From Bacillota bacterium (lineage in GTDB: Bacteria; Bacillota; Clostridia; Lachnospirales; Lachnospiraceae): DNA of 64,000 bases. Below the pieces are notes generated by a model, which was given only the letters and a program-made list of their open reading frames with translations, was not told the DNA's origin and did no database searches. Location of the stretch: NCBI GenBank assembly GCA_023442465.1, contig JAEZZQ010000021.1, positions 124,001 to 188,000 on the forward strand, given 5' to 3'. The position numbers and the translations under genes are program-made. Positions 45,801 through 53,636 of this stretch are shown here, one piece after another (position 1 is the first letter of the stretch; every line of letters begins with the position of its first letter).

Positions 45801-48183
45801 CCTGCCGATAGGCGGGGTCTACGGTACCCCGGTTGCAGGCGGCACAATTACAATGACCGGTATGAGTATTGCAGAAACTACATTAACTTATACCGCACCC
45901 GCAAGTACGGCAGGACAAAGCGGCACGATAACGATTCCCGTGACAGGAGCCACGAACTACAATAATTACAATATAGTTGTAACGGTTACCTCCACGGCAA
46001 AGACGCCGCAGGTGATTTCCTATGCAACAGCTACCATAGCCAAGACTTATGGTAATGCTAAGTTCACCAATCCGCTCACACAAATAACCGTAAACGGCTT
46101 GGTCACCTATGCAAGTGATGATATCTCCGTGGCAACGGTCAACCCTGCCACCGGCGAGGTAACCATCGTTGCCGTGGGAGACGGAAGTGCCACCATCACC
46201 GCCACCGCTGCGGAAACGAGTACCCACGCACAGGCTACGGCAAGCTACACCGTGACCGTTGCTAAAAAAGCACTTACTCTGAAAGCAGAGAATAAGAGCA
46301 TGACCAAAGGCGATGGATTACCGACCTTTACTTACACATCCACAGGTTTGGTAAACGGCGATGCTGTGACAACCGCGCCAACGATGTTTACCACCGCTGA
46401 TGGAACTTCTGTTGGCACCTTTGACATCACCATCACAGGCGGAGTGGTGACAAACGCCGCAAGTTATGACATTACCCATACAAAAGGGGCCTTAACTGTG
46501 GCAGAACGGCTATTCACGGTCACGGTAACAAACGGCACAGGTAGTGGAAGCTATGCCGATGGTGCAACCGTTACCATTACGGCAAATAACAGAAGCGGCT
46601 ATACCTTTACCGGCTGGAGCGGTGCGGATGTAACCTTTGCGGATGCATCCCAAAAGACAACTACCTTTACCATGCCAGCAAAGGCAGTAACTGTGAGTGC
46701 AAACTATCGTCAAAACAACTCCGGCGGTAATGGCGGCGGCTCCGATGGCGGAAGTTCCTCAAATGACAATAATAGCAGCCCTATCGTTACTCCACCCGCA
46801 CCGGACAAGCCGAATTCTCCTACGCAGGGAGAAATCAAGATTTCCGGAAAAGTGGATAAGAAGGGGAATGTTACAGTGAAAATTACCGATAAAGCCGTAG
46901 CCGACGCTTTTGACAAGGCTCTCGCAGAAGCAAAGCAAAACGGCAGCGAGAAAAACGGCATCACGGTGGTGCTCCATGTGGATACCGGAAACAAGACCGG
47001 TTCTCATGTTACGGTCAATCTGCCTAAGACCGTGCAGGATACCATCATTGAGAAGAAAATCGTCAATACCATAGTGGTAGTGGACAACCCAGACATCCGG
47101 ATCGGCATGGATTTAGCTACCGTACAGGAAATTAATAAGCAGGCAAAATCGGATGTGAATATCACAGCCACCCGTATGGATGGTGGTAAGCTGACCGGTA
47201 AAGCGAAAAAAGCCATTGGAAGCCGCCCGGTATTCGACCTCAAGGTGAACTATGGCAAAGGCAAATCGGTGCAGAACTTCGGTACAGGCAGTGTATCGGT
47301 CACCATTCCCTACACCCTCGGTGCAAAGGAAAAGGCTGGGAATGTGCAGGCAGTCTATGTGGACGCCAAGGGCAAGGTACACTGGCTGGTAAACTCAGTC
47401 TATGACAGGACAGAAAAGGTACTTCGTTTCAGCACCAGCCATTTTTCCACCTATGGTATTGGCTATAATCAGACCAATACCGCATTTAAGGACATTGCAG
47501 ACCACTGGGCAAAGGAAGAGATTGAATTTGCGGCAAGCCGTGGATTACTTAGCGGCACTTCCACCACTGCTTTCAGCCCGAATTCTGCTATGACAAGAGG
47601 AATGTTTGTCACGGCTCTGGGACGGCTGGCAAAAGCCGATGTGAGCAGCTACACAAAGAGCAGCTTCATCGATGTGAAAAGCGGCGCTTACTATATGGGC
47701 TATATTGAGTGGGCAAGTAAAAACAATATTGTGACCGGCACCGGCAATGGAACATTTGCCCCGGATCAGTCCATCACCCGTGAGCAGATGGCGGTCATTA
47801 TGCTAAACTACGCCAAAGCTACCGGCTTTATACTGCCGAAGGTGTATATGGAACATACCTTTGCCGACAGCACCAAAATCAGCGCCTACGCCAAGGAAGC
47901 AGTGAAGCAGATGCAGATGGCGGGAGTCATCAGCGGCAAGAGCGGAAATCTATTCGATTCCCAAGGCGCAGCCACAAGAGCCGAGGCTTCGGCAGTATTG
48001 TTCCGCTTTGCGAAGTTGACAATTTCCAATGACACCATGCAGGGCTGGATGAGGAATGACTCCGGCCAGTGGATGTACTACGAAAGTGGAAAGCCGGTCA
48101 CCGGGAAAAAGGATATCGACGGCACAGCCTATACTTTTGACCAGTACGGTGTGACAGCAGATATGCCCAAAAACTTGAAGTAA
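39829..48183 (+). CDS. Giant SLH-domain surface protein, unit A (2784 residues)
   Basis: This secreted protein has a signal peptide (MNKRLLSMFLALCMIVSMLP, cleaved after ALA). Residues 75-143 are three 23-residue tandem repeats (PAAENPTQDSGSPETATPTT unit start). Gly-rich beta-helix repeats fill about 205-860 and 1100-1430. A domain at about 870-1077 ends in VGFRPALEVL. Ig/Fn3-like and MBG-type repeats follow, then an InlB-B-like repeat (TGSGSYADGATVTITANNRS, about 2229) and a Ser/Gly linker. Three SLH domains (about 2550-2725) should bind cell-wall polymer, and a wall-binding-like tail has GQWMYYESGKPVTGKKDIDG. An adhesin-like role is inferred. It closes the LemA operon. Confidence 0.9.
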   Translation: MNKRLLSMFLALCMIVSMLPVTALAEEIHTTIGGSGEVISFAPLTETAKTVSLGTSIEDLELPETLTATVRTAVPAAENPTQDSGSPETATPTTAAEPAAENPTQDSGSPETATPTTAAEPAAENPTQDSGSPETASPTTATEPEWEETTVDVPVRWVSPDYDMNTEGEYIFTSEIEGYTVSAPLPELTVTVGEMPLTAVAMPLGVGAQTEIANFADLQSAINGAASDLDLMLSDNCTSTESLTIASGNNYNITIDLNGKTLQSTGQFAAAIKHSGAGNLIIEDSSSGGIIASSNALSMEGTIVVDGGSLEVNGGKVKSGSLSAAIRNNGNGTIVVSGGAVEAVNDLIGIENTSTGTVNILGGTVSTAYGSAILNNSTGTINISGGTVSATDSSGRAIKNDSTGKINISGTANITSPNTRYDGGTIYLGGSSSTDIVFEMTGGKVENTGSNGTAVFNYQMCGIKLSGGIVEATGSAGKAIKNYLGTSGGKIVISGDAVEIKGGGNVMNKAPDLSGYTNVKITASTTAADGSATSEIAKTDIDTDAKVQAYKYIKIEPGAASTDVAQIGETGYATLKQAVDSATEGQTIKLVADITITAAIEVNTTRSFTLDLNGHSISCSNAVNTIVKAGEGTLTITDSQENGAIVGNTGVGASTVRVLAGTLIINGGTIRQSSASNKVVHNGDSSETQCGTVEIRGGTINGTVSNAGNLIITDGTIDGGAGVAIYNHKIASVSGGTITSNSIITLSNTADASLTITGGTISNSCTTGSYGAIFNMSEVFISGGTIDGSGSGRKGISNYNTTSKVTIYVPSAGKSIVIKGDAKVIDSFGTFTVPSSGATITGSTNYDGTTAETYNAANLGNYKYIKVEPAADVSEQFNLTPGGTYYFDLSGEKSNVGTVNTALPDTTLHYVPFTYAGTVNAYSLTSAMATTEEYATANKSDRSLFVGDFVIDKAIRWNALDTANLIFGKTFDTNYKLRSLSAGSSKTGSASDGSDHIGQPSTNEWNQILTKSGSTDDTTGWIKNWSERHSYAQDTSAALSSSCAIRGYDSACHWGTLQASDLAAHVGFRPALEVLNPATLTADGLKAVTLNLNGGGLKGVGANINIICAGDSFKAPSGEGLTAPVGKVFDGWNDTSGTTTYAVGATVPSTVTGLTARWGNPMLQNTTTNKKYASLQAAVNEVAEGQTIQLLGGIALTASVTISSSVSFSLDLNGYTLNGVAHTAIVHSGSGTLTIVDSGSDGKLASAAHSTIELKGGSLLIRSGNIANSSEPSFDTYAILNSGSGSVSVLGGFVRANQYAIYNKENGDIVVENGTLISVTKPAIQNQKIGKITIKEGAWIKSSVIGGATGTIHLANGTNDDTVLVITGGKIENPDAGNAIYNDANGKIAIPSGSPVIRGGNMAMNKAPDLSSYANVAVTASSNYDGSSPTAYNAADISSYKYLMFAVNSAGAEITTAATVSSVSHGQITINAAVASSNPGGQAIEYAISTNGSTAPDSGWQPGLDFTGLTPSVTYYVWARTAAKTGYNAGTAAASAAITTTVAPVNASISPTSVTYDLNPKVNGHDGFDISLTSETHTLTAVKSGETPLSKIFDYSVDESLYHFTYQYLKNLPIGLTTITFDMSGGISPTLALTIEDTRIELTSVAIDNTAPTFGDTLSATINPSGAAVFYVWRADGILVGTGATYEVKAADIGKIITLTVTGNENNGYKGTVTSTATFSVEKANSPSAPVVTFSFDGTNTNKLMDVSPLMEYSLDGGSNWTDCSTNMDLTAGLDSITAANDIKVRVKETATHHAGAIQTIDITQPSVPTIGKTDETSARNNGTITGVNNLMEYKKSSDTSYTAISGGTVTDLAPGVYHVRIKSTGTALASPDATVTIMAFVKTTPTAADLIYALTAVNYDGTAKPVSVTADSGKALGVITVKYDGSTTAPTDAGTYAITVDIAGNAVYNAVTGLSLGSYTIHKITYTGANTVSASVFTSGQTGATVTLPDLPIGGVYGTPVAGGTITMTGMSIAETTLTYTAPASTAGQSGTITIPVTGATNYNNYNIVVTVTSTAKTPQVISYATATIAKTYGNAKFTNPLTQITVNGLVTYASDDISVATVNPATGEVTIVAVGDGSATITATAAETSTHAQATASYTVTVAKKALTLKAENKSMTKGDGLPTFTYTSTGLVNGDAVTTAPTMFTTADGTSVGTFDITITGGVVTNAASYDITHTKGALTVAERLFTVTVTNGTGSGSYADGATVTITANNRSGYTFTGWSGADVTFADASQKTTTFTMPAKAVTVSANYRQNNSGGNGGGSDGGSSSNDNNSSPIVTPPAPDKPNSPTQGEIKISGKVDKKGNVTVKITDKAVADAFDKALAEAKQNGSEKNGITVVLHVDTGNKTGSHVTVNLPKTVQDTIIEKKIVNTIVVVDNPDIRIGMDLATVQEINKQAKSDVNITATRMDGGKLTGKAKKAIGSRPVFDLKVNYGKGKSVQNFGTGSVSVTIPYTLGAKEKAGNVQAVYVDAKGKVHWLVNSVYDRTEKVLRFSTSHFSTYGIGYNQTNTAFKDIADHWAKEEIEFAASRGLLSGTSTTAFSPNSAMTRGMFVTALGRLAKADVSSYTKSSFIDVKSGAYYMGYIEWASKNNIVTGTGNGTFAPDQSITREQMAVIMLNYAKATGFILPKVYMEHTFADSTKISAYAKEAVKQMQMAGVISGKSGNLFDSQGAATRAEASAVLFRFAKLTISNDTMQGWMRNDSGQWMYYESGKPVTGKKDIDGTAYTFDQYGVTADMPKNLK
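40051..40257 (+). repeat. Three tandem 69-bp repeats in the unit A SLH gene
   Basis: Copies at 40051-40119, 40120-40188 and 40189-40257 encode a 23-residue Pro/Thr/Ala-rich stalk unit. The first two are almost identical and the third has a few changes, so copy number may vary between strains. Confidence 0.93.
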
Positions 48184-48264
48184 ATCACCTACACTGTGTA
48201 AGGGTGTGATAGTTTCTGGCTTATTACACGCAAGTTGGGCACAAGTCATATATTAAAAGACACA

Positions 48265-48301
48265 AAAAAGGTCTATTTCCCAATGAGAATTAGACCTTTT
48301 T
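48265..48301. terminator. Bidirectional terminator after the unit A SLH gene
   Basis: AAAAAGGTCTA (48265-48275) pairs perfectly with TAGACCTTTTT (48291-48301). It has A- and T-runs on both sides, so it can serve the rightward SLH gene and the leftward kinase gene. Confidence 0.85.
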
Positions 48302-48334
48302 GTGCATAAATAGTATCATTAGGATAGAAAAAGG

Positions 48335-48376
48335 GGGGTCATTGCTCTAGCTTGTTCAAGCTATTGCAATAGCCCC
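48335..48376. terminator. Segmented hairpin downstream of the unit B kinase gene
   Basis: Three nested paired segments, GGGG/CCCC, ATTGC/GCAAT and AGCTTG/CAAGCT, are separated by small symmetric bulges and closed by a TT loop; TGTTTGTTTTT follows to the right. It lies in the 282-bp spacer between convergent genes and may be a second terminator or a decayed element end. Confidence 0.5.
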
Positions 48377-48465
48377 TGTTTGTTTTTGCGTTTGGGATTA
48401 TTAAGGTTATTACGACATTTAAAATGGAAGGCCGGATCTTGAAAAAGACTACTTTGCAAATAAAA

Positions 48466-50400
48466 CTATAAGGATAAAGGAATCCTTGGCGCTACCCCTA
48501 TCGGCAGGGACACCTCTGCGTGGAAGCCCTTGTCATCGGCATACAGATTGATTACGCCGTCATACCGCTCCACGGTTTCCAGAACAGAGGAAATGCCAAT
48601 ACCGAAGCCATTTCTTTTGGAAGACAGGTATTGTCCTCCTCTGGTTTTCAGCTCCCCGTCAAAGCTGTTGTCTACCACGAACTCAAGCTCTCTGTCATGC
48701 AGCCGTCCGGCGATAAAAATGGTCTTCTCCCCGGTTTGCTGACGCTGGCAGGCCTCTACTGCATTCTCCAGCAGGTTGCCAAGAAGACCGCACAGATCGA
48801 CAATCGGAAAATTCAGCACTGCGGGAAGGGAAAGCCTTGCCCGGAACTGGATGCCATCTGACTGGGCAAGATTGCTGTAATACTGCACCAGCGCATCCAG
48901 CTCAAGATTCTCCGTCAGCCGTCCGATGCGGGTGCCCTCATTGATTTCCGTGATTCCACGGATATAGTTCTCTAATTTTTCACAGTGTCCTTCTCCGGCC
49001 AGCGTCATCAGTGTGCGCAGGTGATGACGGAAGTCATGGCGCAGCTTGGCGCTTTCCTCCACCTTCTGGTTTATCTGCCGCAGATGCTCCACCTGCATGG
49101 TAAGCTGCCGTTTCATCTGCCGCTGTTCCTCCCCGTAGACCAGACTGCTGCGGTAACCCATGATGACATCATGTCCCAGCACCACGCCGGCTGCAGTGAC
49201 CAGGCTTAGGCTGCCCCATTCCTGAAACCAGCCCCCAAAAACCGGCTCGAAGCTCGGCAGCAGGCGGTCCCAGACAAAGGCGCAGGCATAGATGATATCC
49301 GCAGAGAGCAGTATCATCGCTTTGTCGATATTCCGGCGTACCGCTATGGCGGCTGTGGACAAAAGATAAACCGCAGTAAGCAGCTTAAAGCCGAATACCA
49401 GATTGGAAAAGACAAGCATCACCGGAAGCGTCAGCTTTGAGGCAAGGGCTGCGTAAAGCAGCGCCAGCACACTGACCGAACCGGCCACCATGCCGCTGGC
49501 AAGCTGCAAGTGCCGTCCCGGATTACAGATGCGGTTGTGAAGCAGGATTACAAGCAGTGTCATCAGATACCCGCTGACCAGTTCGATGGAATACCAGGGC
49601 TGGATAGACAGCGAAAGAATACCATGCACCACGCAGTAGCTGGTAGACACAGCGGTTGCCATACAGAGCAGGAAGAAAAGCCAGATATTGTTCCTGCGGC
49701 GGGTGCGGAGGGCAAGGTAAAGGCTGAAGGCGGCAAGCATCAGTGTGACCGTGACCAGGATCAGACCAATGCCCATCCGCAGTCCACGTGTGGTGAATAC
49801 CTTCAAAGGCTCCCCAAAGGCCGGGGGATAGACAAGGCCGCTGTATACCCAGGAGCGGTCACTGACCGCCAGCAAAAGGGTGATCTTGCCGGAGGCTTCA
49901 AAGGTGATGACACGGCACTGGGTCTGATCCTGATAAGCCTCTGGGTCCGGTTCGCCGATTTGCAGCTTCAGCTTATCATTCACGTAAAACCGGTAGGAGG
50001 AATAGACTTCCGGCAGCTCGATGGCGTAGGTGTGTTCCGTTTCCGGCAGGTACAGGGTCAAGGCATAGCTGGCACTGCCGTGGGGAGAGCGGCGGGAGTC
50101 GCCTGTGGCAAGATTGGGTTCCTCTCCAATGGATAGGTACCGATAATCATCTCCCTGCTGCGTCAAGGTTTCCGGTGTCAGAAGACGGTCCGGATAGTAA
50201 CGCCAGCCGTCTCGCAGATAGCGGATGGGCGTTTCTGTCCAGTCCGTTTCGGAAACATACAGCGCGCCGTTAATGGCCTGAGGTGCGGCTTTTGTGTATT
50301 TGTTGTCAAAGTGGTATAAGGCAAGAAACAGGGCACAGGAAAGGGCAGTCGTCAGAAGCAGCACCAAAGACTGCCGTAATATAAAAGGTTTTTTATCCAT
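48466..50400 (-). CDS. 7TM-DISM-like GHKL sensor histidine kinase, unit B
   Basis: The 644-residue protein starts at ATG 50400 with GGAGG seven bases upstream. A signal-anchor helix (ILRQSLVLLLTTALSCALFL) leads to an extracellular beta-sandwich of about 200 residues (YALTLYLPETEHTYAIELPE), then about seven membrane helices (residues 230-430), resembling 7TMR-DISM receptors. The kinase has the H-box KLRHDFRHHLRTLMTLAGEG, N-box LCGLLGNLLENAVEACQ and G-box NGFGIGISSVLETVERYDG. Its start overlaps the end of the preceding surface-protein gene by eight bases. The partner is the LytTR regulator of the same operon. Confidence 0.87.
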   Translation of the reverse strand: MDKKPFILRQSLVLLLTTALSCALFLALYHFDNKYTKAAPQAINGALYVSETDWTETPIRYLRDGWRYYPDRLLTPETLTQQGDDYRYLSIGEEPNLATGDSRRSPHGSASYALTLYLPETEHTYAIELPEVYSSYRFYVNDKLKLQIGEPDPEAYQDQTQCRVITFEASGKITLLLAVSDRSWVYSGLVYPPAFGEPLKVFTTRGLRMGIGLILVTVTLMLAAFSLYLALRTRRRNNIWLFFLLCMATAVSTSYCVVHGILSLSIQPWYSIELVSGYLMTLLVILLHNRICNPGRHLQLASGMVAGSVSVLALLYAALASKLTLPVMLVFSNLVFGFKLLTAVYLLSTAAIAVRRNIDKAMILLSADIIYACAFVWDRLLPSFEPVFGGWFQEWGSLSLVTAAGVVLGHDVIMGYRSSLVYGEEQRQMKRQLTMQVEHLRQINQKVEESAKLRHDFRHHLRTLMTLAGEGHCEKLENYIRGITEINEGTRIGRLTENLELDALVQYYSNLAQSDGIQFRARLSLPAVLNFPIVDLCGLLGNLLENAVEACQRQQTGEKTIFIAGRLHDRELEFVVDNSFDGELKTRGGQYLSSKRNGFGIGISSVLETVERYDGVINLYADDKGFHAEVSLPIGVAPRIPLSL

Positions 50401-52276
50401 GGCGTTTCCTCCAAAACATGGTAATCCCGCCGACCGCCAGAAGCAGTCCGCCGGATATAGGGAATAGCAGCGAGATTCGCCTTTGCGTTTCCCCGACCCC
50501 AGAGTCTTCCGAAATCGTATAGGTTCCTGTTTCCTCCACTGTAAAGCAAAGAAGCCCGTCGTGATAGGAAACCTCCATGACCGGTTCTCCCGCTTCATTC
50601 TGGACGGTAAATTCGGCATCCTCCGAAAGGGGCGTATAGCGCAGGCGCAGCACCGTTCCCGGCAGCGTTGTAACCAATTTGCCCGAAATCTCCACCGCAA
50701 GCAAGATCCGGTTCCCTTCTGGCTGAGTAAGCGTAACCGTCAGAGTATCCGTATCCGACAGGTTCAGTGCCAGAAGCAGACTGCTTGGGATGCTGACCGT
50801 CAGATTCCCCGAGCCGAATACGACGCTTTCCCCCTCCGCACAGAGATCTCGCAGACGCAGAGCGGAAATGACGGTTTGGGTCGGAGAATAGGATTCCATA
50901 ACAGCAGCAGACGCCTGTGCTTGTGTATTCTTTTCCGGTATCGGCGAAGCTTCCGCGGCTTCATCGAAAAGAACGGCATCGGAATATACTGGTACCGCTT
51001 CTTCCGTTGGAGCGGCAGGTGTTCCGGTGGCCTCTTTCTTTGCCACAGGAGCTTGCACCGAGGAGGTGTTATTGCTGTTATGGGTCCCGCTCTTTTGTGT
51101 GTTATCAGATGATTGCGGAGTGGTTGGCGTTGGCAGTGGAGTAGTTGGTTCCGGTTGCGGAGTGTTTGGTTCCGGCAGTGGAGTAGTTGGTTCTGGCTGC
51201 GGAGTGTTTGGTTCCGGCAGTGGAGCAGTTGGTTCTGGTTGTGGAGTAGTTGGTTCCGGCAGTGGAGTGGTTGGCTCTGGCTGCGGAGTGTCTGGCGCTG
51301 GCTGGGAGCCTGTTCCCGAATCGTCGCCGCCCGCATCACCGCCGTCTCGATCACCGCCGGAATAATCAAGGATACTAAGCTCCCCGTCATATTGAAAGGT
51401 CAGAACACCGGTCTGACCGCCGGGATAGGTTACCTTAAGTTCATAAGTGCTTCCATTTGTAAAAATCCGCTGGGAAAGCCGGAGACCATCGGAGACAAAT
51501 GAGAAGCCATCGCTTAAACTGGTCCATTCTCCGCCATCCTGACGCAGCCATACAGCGAACTCATCCAGCTGCTCCTCCTGTGTAGAAGAAAGCACCCATG
51601 GAAAGTGCAGAAAGCCTCGCCCGGCTACACAGCAGTTAATATCCGGCTCGCCGGGAACCTGAATGGAAACCGCACAAAGCTGTCTGGGCAGAGAAACACC
51701 GTCTGCCAGCGTATATTCCGTTCCAAGGTCGGGTGATGTAAAAGCATAGTATACGCCAGCCGTGATAGTATCCACAGCATCCAAAGACCATGCACCTGAT
51801 ACTAAGTCATAGGAATTGCCATCCGCATCATAGCCGATAAAGCCTGCAACGGAATCGTCAAACCATTTGGAAATCTCCTCCTGGGAGGTTCCGGCGGCAA
51901 ATGCCACCGCATCCGTTCGGTCCGGTTCCTCAAAGCTGGTCAGGGTGATTGCCGAAGGTGTTACGGTAAGCACCGGAGCAGGATAGGAAGGATCGCTGCC
52001 GGTATCACCAAGGTCGTTAAGAACCGTCAGAGATTCGCTTCCGTCGGTGATGGTACTGTTGTCAGTATCGGTGGTTTCCTCCTCTGCCTCCGCAGCTGTA
52101 TCCGAAGGAGCAGTGGTACCAGAAGGAGCAGAATCCGTGCTGCCAGTATCACCGGTCATCGTATCCATAGTCACGGTTTCGGACAAAGCGGCGGATTCTT
52201 CCGCTGCCAGCACAGAAGGCATAATCACTGTGCAAAGAAGCAGGGCGGTTAACATCAGCGCAAGTATTTGCTTCAT
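50393..52276 (-). CDS. Membrane-anchored surface protein with proline-rich stalk
   Basis: The 627-residue protein has a signal peptide (MKQILALMLTALLLCTVIMP, cleaved after VLA), an acidic Thr/Ser-rich stretch, a domain at about 95-305 with YTLADGVSLPRQL, a stalk of TPQPEPTTPLPEP-type repeats (about 325-385), a second domain (about 470-590) and a C-terminal helix SLLFPISGGLLLAVGGITMF followed by WRKRHG. There is no LPXTG motif, so anchoring is by the helix. It is encoded between the LytTR regulator (ATGA overlap) and the kinase (8-bp overlap), which suggests a co-sensor or sensed ligand. Confidence 0.82.
   Translation of the reverse strand: MKQILALMLTALLLCTVIMPSVLAAEESAALSETVTMDTMTGDTGSTDSAPSGTTAPSDTAAEAEEETTDTDNSTITDGSESLTVLNDLGDTGSDPSYPAPVLTVTPSAITLTSFEEPDRTDAVAFAAGTSQEEISKWFDDSVAGFIGYDADGNSYDLVSGAWSLDAVDTITAGVYYAFTSPDLGTEYTLADGVSLPRQLCAVSIQVPGEPDINCCVAGRGFLHFPWVLSSTQEEQLDEFAVWLRQDGGEWTSLSDGFSFVSDGLRLSQRIFTNGSTYELKVTYPGGQTGVLTFQYDGELSILDYSGGDRDGGDAGGDDSGTGSQPAPDTPQPEPTTPLPEPTTPQPEPTAPLPEPNTPQPEPTTPLPEPNTPQPEPTTPLPTPTTPQSSDNTQKSGTHNSNNTSSVQAPVAKKEATGTPAAPTEEAVPVYSDAVLFDEAAEASPIPEKNTQAQASAAVMESYSPTQTVISALRLRDLCAEGESVVFGSGNLTVSIPSSLLLALNLSDTDTLTVTLTQPEGNRILLAVEISGKLVTTLPGTVLRLRYTPLSEDAEFTVQNEAGEPVMEVSYHDGLLCFTVEETGTYTISEDSGVGETQRRISLLFPISGGLLLAVGGITMFWRKRHG
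51118..51300 (-). repeat. Tandem proline-rich coding repeats
   Basis: About five units of roughly 39 bp encode Pro-Glu-Pro-Thr/Asn stalk repeats. They are an expected site of length variation. Confidence 0.8.
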
Positions 52277-52998
52277 ACGTCACCCCCTCGCAGCGAACCG
52301 GCGGAAAGACTCAGACGCTGCTGCTGTACCTGTCGCTGCAGGCGGCGGCTGACCGGAAGCTGCTCCCCGTTTTTCAGGATAAGATAATCGTCGCCCAGCT
52401 CCTGCACCTCCGCTAGATTGACCACAATGCCCTTAAAGCAGGACATGAACTGGGGATAGGCCGTCAGCTTTTCCGAAATCTCTAAGAAGCTGCCGGATAC
52501 CGGAACCAGGCAGTCGATTAAATGGATACAGGCACAGCGGTTCTGATAATCGGCATAGAGAATACAGCTCAGGGCGATTTTCAGCGGCTTGTTTCTTGTG
52601 GTAACCGTGATGGACGGATCGCTCTTTGCTGCTGTAATCCTGCAATAGTGCAGCGCCCTTGAGAGTTTTTCTAAGGTGGCTGGCTTTACGATATAATCCA
52701 CTGCACGGACATCGTAGCTTTTCACACCGAATTCTGAGCTGGTGGTAAGGAAAATAAGGTTGATCTTCTCGTCAAGCTGACGCAGCTTCAGCGCACAGTC
52801 CACGCCGTTTTCATTGTTCAGAAAGATGTCCATAAAAACAACGTCATACCGGCCCGGTATGTAATCAGCAAGCAGTTCACTGCCGCTGTGAAATTCCGTG
52901 ATCTGTATCGTCTGCTGCTGTGTTTCTTCATATTGTTTCAAAAGGCTACGGAGTATGTCGCACTCAGTAGCCATATCGTCTACGATTACTGCATTCAT
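52273..52998 (-). CDS. LytTR-family response regulator, unit B
   Basis: The 241-residue protein starts at ATG 52998, with GGAGG eight bases upstream. The receiver has acidic pair VDD, phospho-acceptor Asp57 (VVFMDIFL), Thr in FLTTSSEFG and Lys105 in YIVKPATL. The LytTR domain (about 135-235) has ILYADYQNRCACIHLID and FMSCFKGIVVNLAEVQELGDDY (split: CFKGIVVNLAEVQELGDD). Its TGA overlaps the start of the surface-protein gene by four bases. Phased repeats directly upstream of its promoter suggest autoregulation and control of the divergent SLH gene. Confidence 0.91.
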   Translation of the reverse strand: MNAVIVDDMATECDILRSLLKQYEETQQQTIQITEFHSGSELLADYIPGRYDVVFMDIFLNNENGVDCALKLRQLDEKINLIFLTTSSEFGVKSYDVRAVDYIVKPATLEKLSRALHYCRITAAKSDPSITVTTRNKPLKIALSCILYADYQNRCACIHLIDCLVPVSGSFLEISEKLTAYPQFMSCFKGIVVNLAEVQELGDDYLILKNGEQLPVSRRLQRQVQQQRLSLSAGSLRGGDV

Positions 52999-53033
52999 TT
53001 GAAATACCTCCAAATTAAGTTTTTTCATTTGAC

Positions 53034-53039
53034 ATTATA
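53034..53039 (-). promoter_or_regulatory. -10 box of the unit B regulator operon
   Basis: Read leftward this is TATAAT, 36 bp upstream of the regulator start codon. The -35 position is poor, which fits an activator-dependent promoter with the adjacent phased repeats. Confidence 0.6.
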
Positions 53040-53063
53040 CCATATAATATCGATAAAAAGTTG

Positions 53064-53111
53064 ACCGCTTGAGCGAATTTTTTACCGCTTGTGCAGATTT
53101 TCGACCGCTTG
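53064..53111. promoter_or_regulatory. Three 20-bp-phased repeats, candidate LytTR sites (unit B)
   Basis: ACCGCTTG occurs at 53064-53071, 53084-53091 and 53104-53111, with identical 20-bp spacing. The extended unit ACCGCTTGA is close to general LytTR half-site patterns. The array begins 25 bp from the leftward -10 box and lies on the upstream side of both divergent operons. Confidence 0.65.
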
Positions 53112-53157
53112 AACATAACCCCTTGCAAAGCTCTTGACAAAGTGCTACCCTGTTTAA

Positions 53158-53200
53158 AACTACCAGACTTCAGAAAAGGAGGGCTGGTAGTTATTTTTTT
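53158..53200 (+). terminator. Hairpin with T-run upstream of the receiver-like genes
   Basis: AACTACCAG (53158-53166) pairs perfectly with CTGGTAGTT (53184-53192), followed by ATTTTTTT. It lies 40 bp upstream of the first receiver-like gene and may act as an attenuator or as insulation between the divergent units. Confidence 0.65.
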
Positions 53201-53240
53201 GACATTTTTTAAAAGGAAATAGGAAAAGGAGGGTGTCGGA

Positions 53241-53636
53241 ATGTCACATGAAGCTTGCAATTTTGCGCTGTGTGCAGCATTTCTGGAGGAAGATATTTGG
53301 GAAAGCCGCCTGCAGGCGGCTGCCGCCCCTAAAAAGATAGAAATTACGGAATGTAACAGTGCCAGGGCAGTGCTGCAGGCGTTGGAGTTAAAGCCGTTTT
53401 CTCTGCTGGTCGTGATATTGGACAGCATAGCGGGTTTGGAGGCTGTCCGGCAGCTTCGGGCAAAGGCACCGGAGGTGCCCATTCTGTGGATTTCCGATGA
53501 GGATTACAGTTTATTCGGATACCAGTACCGTGTTACCTGCTTTCTTCGCAGGCCGGTGACGGACATAGAGCTGCGGGAAGCGGTAACAGGCTGTCTGATA
53601 CGTTCTGAAAAAAGAAAGGGGGAAAGGGAGGAATGA
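53241..53636 (+). CDS. Stand-alone receiver-like protein 1 (partly degenerate)
   Basis: The 131-residue protein resembles a response-regulator receiver without an output domain. FSLLVVILDSIAGLEAVRQL aligns with the beta-3 strand and keeps an Asp (61) at the phospho-acceptor position; VPILWISDEDYSLFGY matches beta-4, and CFLRRPVTDIELREAV matches beta-5 and the last helix, but the conserved Lys is Arg. The N-terminal acidic pair is missing. AGGAGGG precedes ATG 53241. It overlaps the next gene by four bases. A role as phosphate sink or protein-protein switch is a guess. Confidence 0.65.
   Translation: MSHEACNFALCAAFLEEDIWESRLQAAAAPKKIEITECNSARAVLQALELKPFSLLVVILDSIAGLEAVRQLRAKAPEVPILWISDEDYSLFGYQYRVTCFLRRPVTDIELREAVTGCLIRSEKRKGEREE

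Noticed and set aside
40500..46700. CRISPR-like repetition in the SLH genes
   Set aside because: The repetition is at the protein level (beta-helix and Ig-like modules) with variable spacing. No conserved short repeats with unique spacers and no cas genes are present.
50393..52276. Sortase-anchored LPXTG protein
   Set aside because: The C-terminus has a helix and basic tail, but no LPXTG-type motif precedes it.
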